Source of the DNA: Brachionus plicatilis
Lineage: Eukaryota; Rotifera; Eurotatoria; Ploima; Brachionidae
Assembly (NCBI GenBank): GCA_010279815.1
Contig: QEOQ01000508.1
Coordinates: 2,007,129 to 2,071,128, forward strand
Reading direction: 5' to 3'
Length of the DNA stretch: 64,000 nucleotides
Of the stretch, positions 41,491 through 52,940 are shown in pieces; the first letter of the stretch is position 1; every line of letters starts with the position of its first letter. A program made the translations under genes and the position numbers. The notes below the pieces were generated by a model. That model worked only from the letters and a program-made list of their open reading frames with translations, was not told the origin of the DNA and made no database searches.

Positions 41491-42300
41491 AATTGATCAA
41501 CATACATTTTTAATTTTTAAATCATGACTTGGGCTTTAAAATGGGAAGATTAAGATACTATTAGGTTTAAGTAGTAATTTTTGGCGTTTTAAATTCAATA
41601 CCATCAAGAAAATTTTTAGTATGATTTTTTTTCTAGTTTTAAGAAATTTTTTTATTTACTGCTAATTGTTTTTATAAAGAATAATTTTTGATTTTTTTAA
41701 AAAATTAAAGCATTTTAGCTTTTTTTTATAAAAATAATTTTGATCCATTAATAACCTTTTAATATCGACAAAATATCTTTCAATTTAATCCATTAATATA
41801 ATCTTTTCTTAGTATTCTTTTAGCTTTATGATTAAAACAGATTTATAAAGGAAAAATAATAGAAGACAGCCATTTTTAATTGAATTTTAATTCATCGACT
41901 TTTCTCTGACCATTAAAATCTTTAACTAAATCCTTCAATTATAATTTAATTGATATTTTTAAAATTAAAAAAAGCATAATTCCTTGTATTTAGTTATTTA
42001 GCTAATAAGGAACTAAAAAAATCTTCCGGAAATATTGAAAAATTATTATCCTAATTCAAATTACGAAAAACCTTTTAAAAATGACGAGACCTTGTTAGAT
42101 GAGAAAAAATATCTTGATATTGAAAATTATTAATTTTTAATCAGTTCAGTTTTTTGGGTGAATATTTATTGATATTATCTGAAATTTATTTTCTTGTTCT
42201 AATTAAAACTGAAAATATAAGGCATATCATAATCAAAAGAACTTTAATTTTTGTATATTTTAGTTCTTTTTAGGTTTGGGTACCTGGAAAAATAATATTC

Positions 42301-42546
42301 CTAAATAATTTTGATGAAAGAAATAGCATTAAAAAATGCTTTCATTTTTCGATTCATTAGAAAATTTCTTATTAGATTGAAAAAATTTGCGTCGAAATTC
42401 TTACCGAGATATTTTTTTCTAGTCAGTCTGTTCAAAACAAATATAAAAACGATCCAAAAATAAAAATATTTTTCTTTGCAAAACACAAAAAATGATAATG
42501 AAAATAATTTGATAAATGCACCAGGAAACATGATCTTAAAATTCAA
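42301..42546 (-). CDS. Hydrophobic open frame, uncertain
   Basis: 81 codons with two hydrophobic stretches and a basic tail. It lies divergently 160 bp from the protease start. The low-complexity codon content resembles background. Given only because it is upstream and divergent of a real gene. Confidence 0.15.
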   Translation of the reverse strand: MNFKIMFPGAFIKLFSLSFFVFCKEKYFYFWIVFIFVLNRLTRKKYLGKNFDANFFNLIRNFLMNRKMKAFFNAISFIKII

Positions 42547-42706
42547 GTCAAGTAATAAGAATTAAAAGTGAAGCGTTAAGTTCTAATTAAGATATTTTCT
42601 AACCTTTAACGAACTAATTAAAATAAAAAAAGATATCTAGTTAAATGTTCAAATTTCAAATTAATATCAAAAGTTAATAAGATTTTTTTCGAATTTCAAA
42701 TGAAAA

Positions 42707-43780
42707 ATGGATTCACCTGGTGCCCAAGTAAATCGTTCATTACTAAGAAAAAGCGAAAAACCCCAGCCCAAAAAAAAGAAATGTCTTTTGGTTTCAATAG
42801 CATTTTGCCTGGTTGTATTGGCCACAATCGCCATGCTAATGTACCTTGATCAAAGATCCCACAACTCAAAAGTAGAATTCAACTGGGACGACTGCGGTCA
42901 AACATGGCACAAACCCAGCATTGATCTTTCAAAATTTGAGTACTCAAATCGGCATAAGCGGATTATTGGCGGTGAAGACTCGGTCAAAAATTCATGGCCC
43001 TTTCTGGTCTCAATTCGCTTGATAGCCAACAAAAGCTACCATGTCTGTGGTGGTAACCTTATTTCAGAAATGCATGTGCTCACTGCAGCTCATTGTCTAT
43101 GGCTTCTATTCAAACCACTGAATTATAACTTAACACTGGTATTGAACTTGGTCGAAGTTCATGTTGGAATACACGACCACGACACAGATCCTATGGATCT
43201 AACTGACGAGAATATTCACAAAATAGACATATTTAACTGGCATCCTGATTTTAACCAGGACAATTTTTCTCTATTCAACGATTTGGCCATAATTAAGTTG
43301 AGAAAAAAGGTGAAAGTAAACAGACCTGAGGTAAATTTGATTTGCTTGCCTTTTGACACGGACTCTGTGCAGCAAAGTTTAAGATCTGACGACTGGGTTG
43401 TGGCCATTGGATGGGGAACATATTCCGAGGATTATGACCATTCAAACTACTTGAAAAATTCACTGCAACAAGCCATCTTTAAAGTTCAAAAGCAAGATAG
43501 TTCATATTGTAATACGGGCATGATTGGTGATAGATGGGACAAAGAGAAGACTGCCTGTGCGTACGATGAGAACCAGACACCAAAGAGTACCTGTTTTGGG
43601 GATTCGGGAGGGCCGGTACTTGCTTATAGAGACCATAAGTGGTATCTTTTTGGCATCATTTCATTTGGAAATGATGTTACAAACAGTACCATGAGGAAGT
43701 GTAATGGATCACAGCCATTCTATTTTATGAATGTCACAGCCTATTCCGATTGGATTATTGAAACTCTTCGAAGTTTATAA
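42707..43780 (+). CDS. Type II transmembrane S1-family serine protease
   Basis: 357 residues, single exon. A basic cytosolic tail (PQPKKKK) is followed by one membrane helix (about 26-47), so the protease domain faces outside. A short stem with Cys63 leads to the activation site NRHKR|IIGG (cleavage after Arg85; RHKR also fits furin). The S1 domain has the triad His129 (TAAHC), Asp192 (NDLAIIKL) and Ser300 (GDSGGP). Cys63 probably stays disulfide-linked to Cys213 after cleavage. Position 189 (chymotrypsin numbering), which sets specificity, is Ser294 instead of trypsin's Asp. The usual Gly226 is replaced by a bulky residue (QPFYF instead of xPGVY), so a trypsin-like preference is unlikely and the pocket may be shallow, as in elastases. 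Substrate unknown. Confidence 0.92.
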   Translation: MDSPGAQVNRSLLRKSEKPQPKKKKCLLVSIAFCLVVLATIAMLMYLDQRSHNSKVEFNWDDCGQTWHKPSIDLSKFEYSNRHKRIIGGEDSVKNSWPFLVSIRLIANKSYHVCGGNLISEMHVLTAAHCLWLLFKPLNYNLTLVLNLVEVHVGIHDHDTDPMDLTDENIHKIDIFNWHPDFNQDNFSLFNDLAIIKLRKKVKVNRPEVNLICLPFDTDSVQQSLRSDDWVVAIGWGTYSEDYDHSNYLKNSLQQAIFKVQKQDSSYCNTGMIGDRWDKEKTACAYDENQTPKSTCFGDSGGPVLAYRDHKWYLFGIISFGNDVTNSTMRKCNGSQPFYFMNVTAYSDWIIETLRSL

Positions 43781-45757
43781 AAAGGTGTATATTTTTTTGT
43801 TTAGTTATTTTTGATTATTTTTTTTTTTGTTGAATAAAATTTTTCAAAATTTTTTTTGTTACCCATATAGGTCAGTTAAATTCAATGAGCAATTAATTTT
43901 TAAAAATCATATTAGCTACGATAAGTGTTCGCTTTTGATATTTTAATCAAGAGTTTTTGTTATGGATATTTTTATGTAAAAATTTTTAGAATTTGGCTTA
44001 AAGAAAAATATTGAATTATTTAATCCTAAAAATTTGATCATATTTACAAGAATTTAGTCACAATAGCCTATAACTTTACGAGACGTCTATTTGATTAATT
44101 ATTTTTTTTTGTTGTATGGCTTCAATTTGTAAAATTTTAAATATTTTTTCAATTATTTTTATTCAACTTAACAGATTAGAAGCTAAAATTCAAGAAAATT
44201 TTTAAATAATTCAGTTGACGAAATTCAAATATTTAAAAGTCAAATTGGAAAAATATATTTAGCTTTCACTTAAAAAAAAGAAAAAAAAATATAAAATTTA
44301 TTTATTACTGCTACTTTTTTAAGACTAAAATTAATTATTTTTCTAGATATTTAAACATTTAAAAATAAATAAATGAATGTGATTTTAGTTTATCTATTTC
44401 CCATTAGTTTTGTAATTTTAAATTGAAATAATTAATCTAATTAAATATTTGATTACCCTAGACTTGTTTTTTTTTTAAATTGAATTTATTTTTTAAACAT
44501 ATATTTTTTGAAAAAAATAACATTTTATTTCATTTAGACAAGCTAGCATAAATTAAAGACCCCGTGGCGCATTAGAATTATTTAAAAATTAAAAGACTTA
44601 ATTTTGAATTTTTATTATTTTTCAAAATAAAGTAGCTTAGAAAACACATTGTTCCATTTAGATTTTTCTAAAAAAGCATGCTATTTAATCTAAGTTTAAA
44701 TAAATAAATTTAAAATTAGTTAATCCCTAGTTCAATTAATCTCGAAATTAAAAGATTATTAGAGTGTTTTTGAATTTGGATCGATCTGGAAAGAGCTTTC
44801 AGATCCAATTAGGTTAAGAAAACGTAGCAACTAACTCAAATAGCTCCTTCCGGAAAATTTGAAAAATTTTTTTTTCATCAGGAAATGTAAATTTAATTTC
44901 ACCAAAACTATTTCTAGTCAAATTCACAATTAGCTTTTGTCCAAAAAGTAGGATAAAATTCTCCTGATCAATAATACGGATACTGATCTCTGAGAGTTTT
45001 GGACTAAATCGAGTCCGAAGTCAATTCGGTCAATGCTTAATTTTGGGTTAACTATTTAATGTAAATATTTGCTTTTTTTTTTTTCAAAGCTTACATTCTG
45101 AGAAACACGGTTGTTTAGCAAATAAACAAAAGCAAAAACAAAAATAATCAAAAAACTAATAGTGTTTTGTTTTGCCCAAAATTATCATCAATTTAAAAAA
45201 TTTAGAAATAAAAATGCTTGAAAGGATTTGTCAGGAGCATAGAAATAAATTTACCTTTATTGTTTGGATTTTGTGAATCACTAAGCCATAATTGTTTTTT
45301 ATGTAAAGTAACTCTTGTAGCAGTATTTTTTATTTTATAAATAACAAGTATATGACAGACTTAAATATTGAAGATTTTAATTGTAAGCTAATTAAGTGCA
45401 AATTAAAATTTCCAAGTACCTAAGTTAAAAGACGTGTTTTACTAGAAATGCCCACGTTTTTGTAATATTTTTGTTTAATCTAGCAAAAGTAGACCAACTA
45501 TTTGGTGAAATCATTTCTTTCGATATTTTGATCCATTTCGAATATCGGTACAAAGGTTGTTTGCTCACAAAGTTTTCCTCAGATTTAATTGAGCATTTTT
45601 TTGCTTAACTTTTGACAACAAATAAAACAAATTTTTTCAAACAAATTCAATCACTAAAAAATTAATGGCTCCTGAGAAAAATAAATCTTAGTACAAACCT
45701 CTCAAAATTTTGTATTAAATTTTTTTTTAGAATTTTTTGCTGCATTTGTTTCGGAAA
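43781..45757. other. Non-coding
   Basis: AT-rich spacer; nothing beyond occasional short palindromes (for example GAAAGAGCTTTC near 44791). The upstream region of the next gene is included. Confidence 0.5.
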
Positions 45758-48700
45758 ATGACCATGGCTATATCCGATGAAGACAACCAAATGGTTCGAA
45801 GCATGATTCGCAAAAACATTATATCATTGATAGATGAAAAAAAAGGAGAGTACGAAAATCCAAAGGTTTTTCTGACTCAATTTAATGAAAAGTAATTACG
45901 AATTTAGACATTTTTTTGTTAAAATTTTAAATTTTTACAGAGAAGAGGATGAAGGAACCACTGAAATACAAACACTGAACACCGGAAAGACTGGAGTCCT
46001 CAAAGAAGGACTTGAGTTCAAGCTACAACGAAACATTTTGGCAAAGTACAGATACGATGAGGACAAGGTGAAGCAAGACTTATCATCCAAGCGAAAACAA
46101 TTCGAGAATCGAATCAATGTTTGCCAAGATAGACACGCTCAGTTGATGGTCAAGCAAGAAAAAAATCAGCAATTGATCAGACAGTACTCGCAGTATATCA
46201 ACGAAAAGGAGACTATACGAAAAAGAGCCATAGCCAAATACCAAACAGAGCTCAAGCTTCGCTTACAAAAAATGCTCGAGTATGATCTGTTGGTGAAGCA
46301 ATTGGAAGAAGTTAAACACAATCATCATGCTTCTACCAGAAAAGTAGAAAAAAATAAACAATATAAAGAATTTTTATCTAAAGTAATCGACATGCTTCCA
46401 GAAAGTAAACAATTTAAATAGAATATTTTTTATTTATTTTTTTTTGGATATTTAATCATTATTTTTGTTTAGATTATCTAGAGGCCGGTGAATCGAAATA
46501 TGCCAGTCTAATGATGCGACATCAGACACTGTTCGACACAAATCTAGACTTATTTGAAAATTTGATTGCTAATTCTGATAAACTAAAAGAGCTTAGAAAC
46601 GAATACGAACGACTAACGATTGATCACAATGCTAGCAAAATGACCATAAATAGTAGACTAGGTGAATTGATGCAAATCAAAGAGCAAATTCAATTAAAAA
46701 ACTCTAGAGCTGAGGAAGCACTGATGAAAGATGGTGATAAAAAACGGGAACGAGTAAGTTTAATTTTTTATTCTAAAATTTGAATCAATTTTTTTGTTTA
46801 AATTAAAAGCTTTTTTTCCAAAAAGCTAGAAATTATTTTTGTAACTAAAATAAATTTAATCTATAAAATTGCTTCATGCATATATAAAAACTCTTTATAA
46901 AATAAACAACTTTTTTGATTTAAAAAACCCTTTGCATATAAAAAACCTTTTTAGTAATGCGAAAATCGGGTATATTTTTTTTGCATTGAAAGAATTTTTT
47001 TTATATATAAATATATTTAATTATATATTAATATATTTATATTTAATTATATATATTTAAGGGTCTTGCCTGTTATGTGACCAGCTGGTCACATATTATG
47101 TGACCAGTGACTTTATGTCGATTTGGTGACCAGGTATTTTTTTCTGACTGGTCACATATTCACTGGTCACCTAATATGTGACCAGGCAAAATTATTATTA
47201 AAATAAAGAATTTTTTTTTTTAAATTTTATTATTTAAGTGACCAGTTACTAAATTTATGTGACCAGTTATTAAATTTATGTGACCTGTTTTTTTATTTAC
47301 GTGACCAATTTAAATATTAATTTAAATTATAAAAATTAAATAAAAAAATTATTTATGCATTTTTGTGATGTGTTGCTTTACATCACGCTCATTTTTCATT
47401 AATTTCCCGCACTCCGGGCAAGCTATTGGGTTTTTCTGTTTGCAAAAGCCTTACAGCAGACTCTGTCGCTTCAGATGCAATTGGAGTTTCCGATGCAATT
47501 TTTGACAACTTTTCTAGTTTTTTTTTTGTTGGATTTAAATTTAGCTTGCAAATGGCTTCACTAACCTCTTCAAAATCTGATTCACAATTTTCTTCATGAT
47601 CTGAATCGGTGCCATTTACCAAAAAATCCATTTATTTATAATTACAATTAAATTTTATCTAACTTAAAAGAAATTTATGTGACCAATTGCAAAATTTTCG
47701 TGACCAATTTCAAAATTTTCGTGACCAAATGTTTATTTATGTGACCAGGTTTAAATTATTTATAAACATTTTTACCTAATAAATAATTTTGCCTGGTCAC
47801 ATATTAGGTGACCAGTGAATATGTGACCAGTCAGAAAAAATACCTGGTCACCAAATCGACATAAAGTCACTGGTCACATAACAGGCAAGACCCATATTTT
47901 AGATGAGTTCTTTAGACGTAAGCTTATTAAATTAGAGGTAAGCCTATTAAATTAGCGCTGTTTTTATAAAATTAGCGGAATTTTTATTAAAAATAGCGGT
48001 ATCAAAAAATTATTCGCCTATATAAACAGTATTTTTATTTTATTAAAATTGTTTTACACATTTATTTTATAAAGGGATAAGTAAATTCATACTGGTGAAG
48101 TTTAATTGATGATACAAAAAAGTGTAGGCTATTTTTAATACCTGAATTTTCCTTTTATTTAAAATTTTAAGCCATTATTTATAAATATTCAAAAATTGAT
48201 AAAAAAAATAATTAGAAAAAAGCTATTTTACTAATATTTGATAGAATAAATATATAAATTACATTCAAAAATTTAACATGGTTGTATTTGACAAAAAATA
48301 AAAACCCGTTCACCATGTTAAAAGACATGTATACGAGAATGGGTGGTGCTTCAAATTTAATAAAAAAAAAGTATTGAAAAAGACTTAACAACAGTCTTAC
48401 TCTTATTATTTAAAATTAAGTTTTGCACTTTTATTTAAATTAAATAAAGCGCTAATTTTTATTTTTGAGATATTTTCCATTGAATCAGACTTTGAATTTA
48501 TTTCCAAATTTAAATATTGAAATGAAAGAATATAAAAATTTTGTTGATAAAGTTAAAAAATTTTATGAACAAGAGAAGGAATTAATAGAATTATTAGTTA
48601 ATTTAAAGCAGTCTTTGATTAGTAAAAAAAACGAATTATTAGATTATTCTCGCGAAAATTTGTATCATTTAACGGTAGAAAATATTAAATAAAAATTTAA

Positions 48701-50864
48701 TAAATTTATAATTTTAAATTTAAGTCCATGAGTTCTTGTAAAGACAAAATGACAACATAAAGGTAAAGAGGATATCTTTTCAAAAAATAAAATAAAACAT
48801 AAAGTTAAATATTATTATTTCAAAAAAGGAGAAAAAAAACATAAAAATAAAAAATAACAATTATTTATTTTTACAAAATTTTGAAATTAGTATTGGTAAT
48901 CAGAGTGACGACGGCAGAACTTTGAAGTTGACATCCCCAATGCTTCTCCGTTTATCAACACTTAAAAATAACAATATAATATCATAAACAGTAAATCAAC
49001 ATTAAATAATAATAAACTGAAAGAGATAAAAAAAAAGAAAAGCTTTTATATTTAAGAAAATTTTAAGAATTTTTTAATGCTCTTTCTTCAGATGTAACTT
49101 TAGTTCGCGCTTATTCTTCATCATCTCTTTTGCCATTTTTTTACCTCATTTTTTTTTCTTAATCTTGTTTTTTTATTTTTATACATTAAAAAATACTGAA
49201 TTTACGAAAATTTAAGCGAGTTTTTTTATTGAACAAAGCTTAATAAATAATAAAATATAAAAGGCTTTTCTTTTTTTTAGCTCTTTCTGTTTAATATTCT
49301 TTTATGTTTATTTACTGTTTACGATATTATATAGTTATTTTTATTAGTGTTGGTATATTTAAATTATATTACTAAGTCTATAAACCCATTACGGGAACAA
49401 AAATGACAAATTTTTCTATGTTGATTTTACGATAGCAAAAAAACATAAAAAGGAAAGAATAATACTTATATCCTTTTGTACTCTCTGTACTAGCTGTTAA
49501 ATAAAAAAGTAGTAAAAAAATCAACGCTTATCTTAAATCAAGATGAACAAATAAAGCAGGGGAGGTGCAGAGGGGACGCAGTTCCCTCCGCGACTTGTTA
49601 AACTTAATATTTAAATAATATTTTATATAAATATTTTATATTAAATAATATCTTTAAATAATATTTAAATAATAATAGCTCCATATTTTTGTAGCATATA
49701 ATACAAAAATTTATTAATTAGTTCTAAATTTATTTGATCAATTTTTACTCTTGTCTAAAGTACATCTGCCAAAGTTTTACTTCACAATTCTTTCTCTCAT
49801 TCCCTGGTCATCAGAGTCTAATCGGTCTTGATACTCAAAAAAAAAAGTTTGTAAAACTTTTTTTTCTTCATTAAATTAAATATGTTATCAGCACTAGTCA
49901 CATAATTTGGAAGATTTGGACGACAAGTCACTTAATATTATAGATTAAAAAATATCCAATTTTTATAAATTAAAAAATAAAGGGACCAACAATTAGAATC
50001 CAATTTTTCCGAATGCTCTTTATTCAAATTAAGAGTTAGAATTTGTGACCAATTTATCAATAACGTGCATGACTAAAGGACCAAATCAACTTGATTATAT
50101 TTAAAATCACAAAATATAAAACTATGCTTATAATAAATCGGCTTTTAGCATCAAAAAATATTAATTTTTATTTCTCAAATATGTTTTATCTCAAATAATT
50201 AAAAGATTATATCACTTTTAATTTAGTACCCGAAAAGTCTACTCATTAAAATTCTTAAACCGAATTAAAACCTTTTAAAAAATCTTCAGATCTAATTTTT
50301 CAAATAAATTTTATCGAAATATTATCTAAGTAAATAACTAATTAGAAACATTCTACATATTTTTTAAGATAACGTAACTTTGAATAACTTAAAGGTGTTT
50401 TGATTCCGAAAAATCCATGAAATTAATGTATAACATAAATATAGTATATAATTTATAATTTATGAAATATTTCAAAATTTGAACTTGTAAACAATTTTAT
50501 ACCTTTGGTCATCTGAACGGGTTTCAAAATCTTTTACGATCTTCAATCAACAACTCAACAATAAAAGAATCACTTATGTTAAATCAATTTTAGGTTCTTG
50601 ATATGTCAAGAATAATGTGGGGAATAGATAATCTAGCTGAGAAATCATTTGATAGACGAAAATACAATAACAAGCCTCTGGAAACAATGAATGTTTTTGA
50701 AAAACTAGATGTCATAAAGGTAAAATATTTATAATTTTCTTAAAAATTACTAAAAATTTGTTTTTTTTAAGAGTTACATAATAAAAACCCAAGAAATTTA
50801 TAAAATGGTTAAAGAAAAAACAAGCACAAATGCCACAATTGAACAAGAAAAAAATTCTGAATAA
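45758..50864 (+). CDS. CCDC42/CFAP73-like axonemal coiled-coil protein
   Basis: Five exons: 45758-45891, 45941-46404, 46473-46753, 50594-50719, 50772-50864, giving 365 residues. Frames join perfectly at all four GT-AG introns (49, 68, 3840 and 52 bp). Residues about 65-290 form the long coiled coil of the DUF4200 family (LEFKLQRNILAKY..., INEKETIRKRAIAKYQTEL, LVKQLEEVKHNH, YASLMMRHQTLF). The last two exons (LDMSRIMWGIDNLAEK, TMNVFEKLDVIKSYIIKTQEIYKMV) match the conserved C-terminal part. CCDC42 and CFAP73 act in cilia and flagella (sperm tail; the modifier-of-inner-arm complex). Which of the two this is cannot be settled. The third intron is some 60 times longer than its neighbours and contains a transposon (47061-47893), a small open frame (48522-48692) and otherwise non-coding AT-rich DNA. 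Confidence 0.85.
47061..47893. mobile_element. 833-bp DNA transposon with long GTGACCA-rich inverted repeats
   Basis: The ends GGGTCTTGCCTGTTATGTGA and its reverse complement open inverted repeats of 136 bp (left, 47061-47196) and 112 bp (right, 47782-47893). They are identical except that the left one has an extra 23-bp perfect palindrome, CTGGTCACAT-ATT-ATGTGACCAG (47085-47107). Further GTGACCA/GTGACCT motifs stand inside both arms (47238-47305 and 47680-47745), like transposase-binding sites. The flanking 8 bp (ATATTTAA and ATATTTTA) match at seven of eight positions, suggesting an 8-bp target duplication. The superfamily is unresolved (8 bp would suit hAT, P or Merlin; the termini are not CAG). 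One open frame lies inside. Confidence 0.88.
47389..47631 (-). CDS. Small acidic open frame inside the GTGACCA transposon
   Basis: 80 codons: an acidic N terminus (MDFLVNGTDSDHEENCESDFEEV) followed by a Lys/Leu helix (LNPTKKKLEKLSKIA). It looks like the N-terminal acidic region of a transposase, retained after loss of the rest, but no family motif is present. The start codon lies near the inner end of the right-hand motif array. Confidence 0.4.
   Translation of the reverse strand: MDFLVNGTDSDHEENCESDFEEVSEAICKLNLNPTKKKLEKLSKIASETPIASEATESAVRLLQTEKPNSLPGVREINEK
48522..48692 (+). CDS. Small coiled-coil open frame within the large intron
   Basis: 56 codons from the ATG (the frame is open further upstream to 48465): EYKNFVDKVKKFYEQEKELIELLVNLKQSL..., a heptad-like helix. 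A possible acceptor (TTGAATCAG) just upstream at 48480-48488 would allow use as a terminal exon. Not recognised; could be chance. Confidence 0.25.
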   Translation: MKEYKNFVDKVKKFYEQEKELIELLVNLKQSLISKKNELLDYSRENLYHLTVENIK

Positions 50865-52940
50865 TTTTATTAAAATCTTTAGTATTTAAGTATATTTTTG
50901 TTTTGTGTTCAAATCTAATTCCGAAAAATTTAAATGTAATAAATGATTTAATTCAAAAATTTTGAAAATTAATCTTAATTTGAAATTTTATTGCAAAGCA
51001 AATATTATCCAAAACAAAATTTTAGTTATATTCTATAATTGAATTTAACTTTTTTAATTCATCTAAAACAAGCGTTATGAATAATCGTACAAATACCAAT
51101 TATGAATTAAATTTATTTAATATTAATTACTAATTTTTGAATTTTTGCTTTAAAAATATTGCTTAAAAAGCCACGATTTTAACCATACTATGTGCATTTT
51201 TTCTCAATCAAAATTTTGATAATAAGTATGTATTTTAAATAAATTTCTTATTCATGGTATGTTTTAAAAAATTTCATTTTAGTTTTTGTGGAAAGGATTT
51301 CTTAATTTAATGAATCATTGTATCTTAACTTTTTAATATCTCGTTTTAAATATTTCAGGTTAACATAAACTCGTATCGAATTAATTTTAATCGGAAGCTT
51401 AATTTAAGTATTTGAAAAAATTAAATGCAAAAAAATAATATTTAATCAATTCAAAAATCACGTGATTAAATTTAGATGTACTTAGTTTAATATTTGTGTT
51501 TTTAATTAAGAATTAAAATTTTCATTAAGAAAATTTGATTTTTTATTTCAGAGTTTAGTTTGATTTTTTGGGAGAATTTTTAGTGAAAAATTAATTATGC
51601 AAAATACTAAATTGCGTTTTTTTTCTAATTTTCTCATTAAATCACAAAATTTAACTATGAATTTCAAATTTTCAACTCTAATAAAAAAATATTCTTTAGA
51701 AAGGAAATATTTATTAAAAGTAGACAAAATTATTAGGTTAAATAATGAATTTTACTAGGCTACAATCTAAAAATAAAAATCGATACTGAAAACTTTGTTT
51801 TACATTTAGCTTTATTTTATCTTATTAAATAAACATCTAAGTGAATTGAATTTTCATGTTTCATTTATAACCCATTTTACGTTGAAATTTTTTGACAATA
51901 ATGAAATAATCAAAGAGAAAAATTAAAATGAGAATGAATTTAAATTTATAATTTTTGGACTTTTAAACTTTGGAAGTAAAGCAACACGAAATAAGATCTT
52001 TAATAAATCCTTAAAAATTAAAATTAATAAGTAGAAAGATTTGGGTAAAAATTTTATATTTAGCATTTGTGAGAAAAAATAATTGATTTGTAATTTGCTG
52101 AAATTGGTTTATAAGAATAATCTTACCTTAGATTTAAGCATAAAATTTTTTGAATAAAAAAATCTAAATAAAATTATGATTATAAGTCGGCAAAAATTTT
52201 ATTAAAAAAATCTTATAGGTTTTAACTTCTGAATAAAATAAGATCATCCTAAGGGCTTAATGTTATGCAATCATAACTTGGAAAAATGAGGTTTAGAAAA
52301 TTATAATAATCTAATGCAAATATTTTGGATTTTCAAAAAAAAGCTTGAAATAATCTAAAAAATACTTTAAGGTTTTTTTATTTAATCTTTCGTAAAGATG
52401 ACTGGAGTAAAAATATCTGAAATTCAAAGTTTACTTTAAAAATTTAAAGAAATTTTTAAATTTCTGATAAAAAACATCAATTAGTTAATTTTAAGATAAA
52501 CCTTTAGATTTACTTGTTTTAAATTTTAGAAATCAGTTAAATATTAGTTTTTTGTAGTTAAGTGGTAAATATTTTTAGAAAAATTCCAACTAATATCTTC
52601 ACTTTGAAATTTCAAGAGAGTTCCAAAAAAAATTTTTTTAATAAATCGTTCGATGCTTTAGAAATTTCTTTAGGGTTTTATGATATTCTTGTTTTGTATT
52701 TAATATTTAATTTTTCATTCAAATTTAACGATCTAAATTAAAAAATGCTTCGAGATTTAAATTTTTAGGGTTTTTTTATTCTAAATTAAAAATTTTAATT
52801 CATCAAAATAATTTTTAAAGGGTTTTTTTTCAGTCTTTATAATTAAGTTTTTCCTCATTATTTATGTAATCATCCATTTAATTTTGTTCCATGAGACAAT
52901 TTTTAAAATTATTGAAAAAAATATTTAAAATTTAGAAATT
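50865..52940. other. Non-coding
   Basis: Two kilobases of featureless AT-rich DNA between the coiled-coil gene and the glycosyltransferase gene. I see no repeat structure or frame. Confidence 0.5.
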
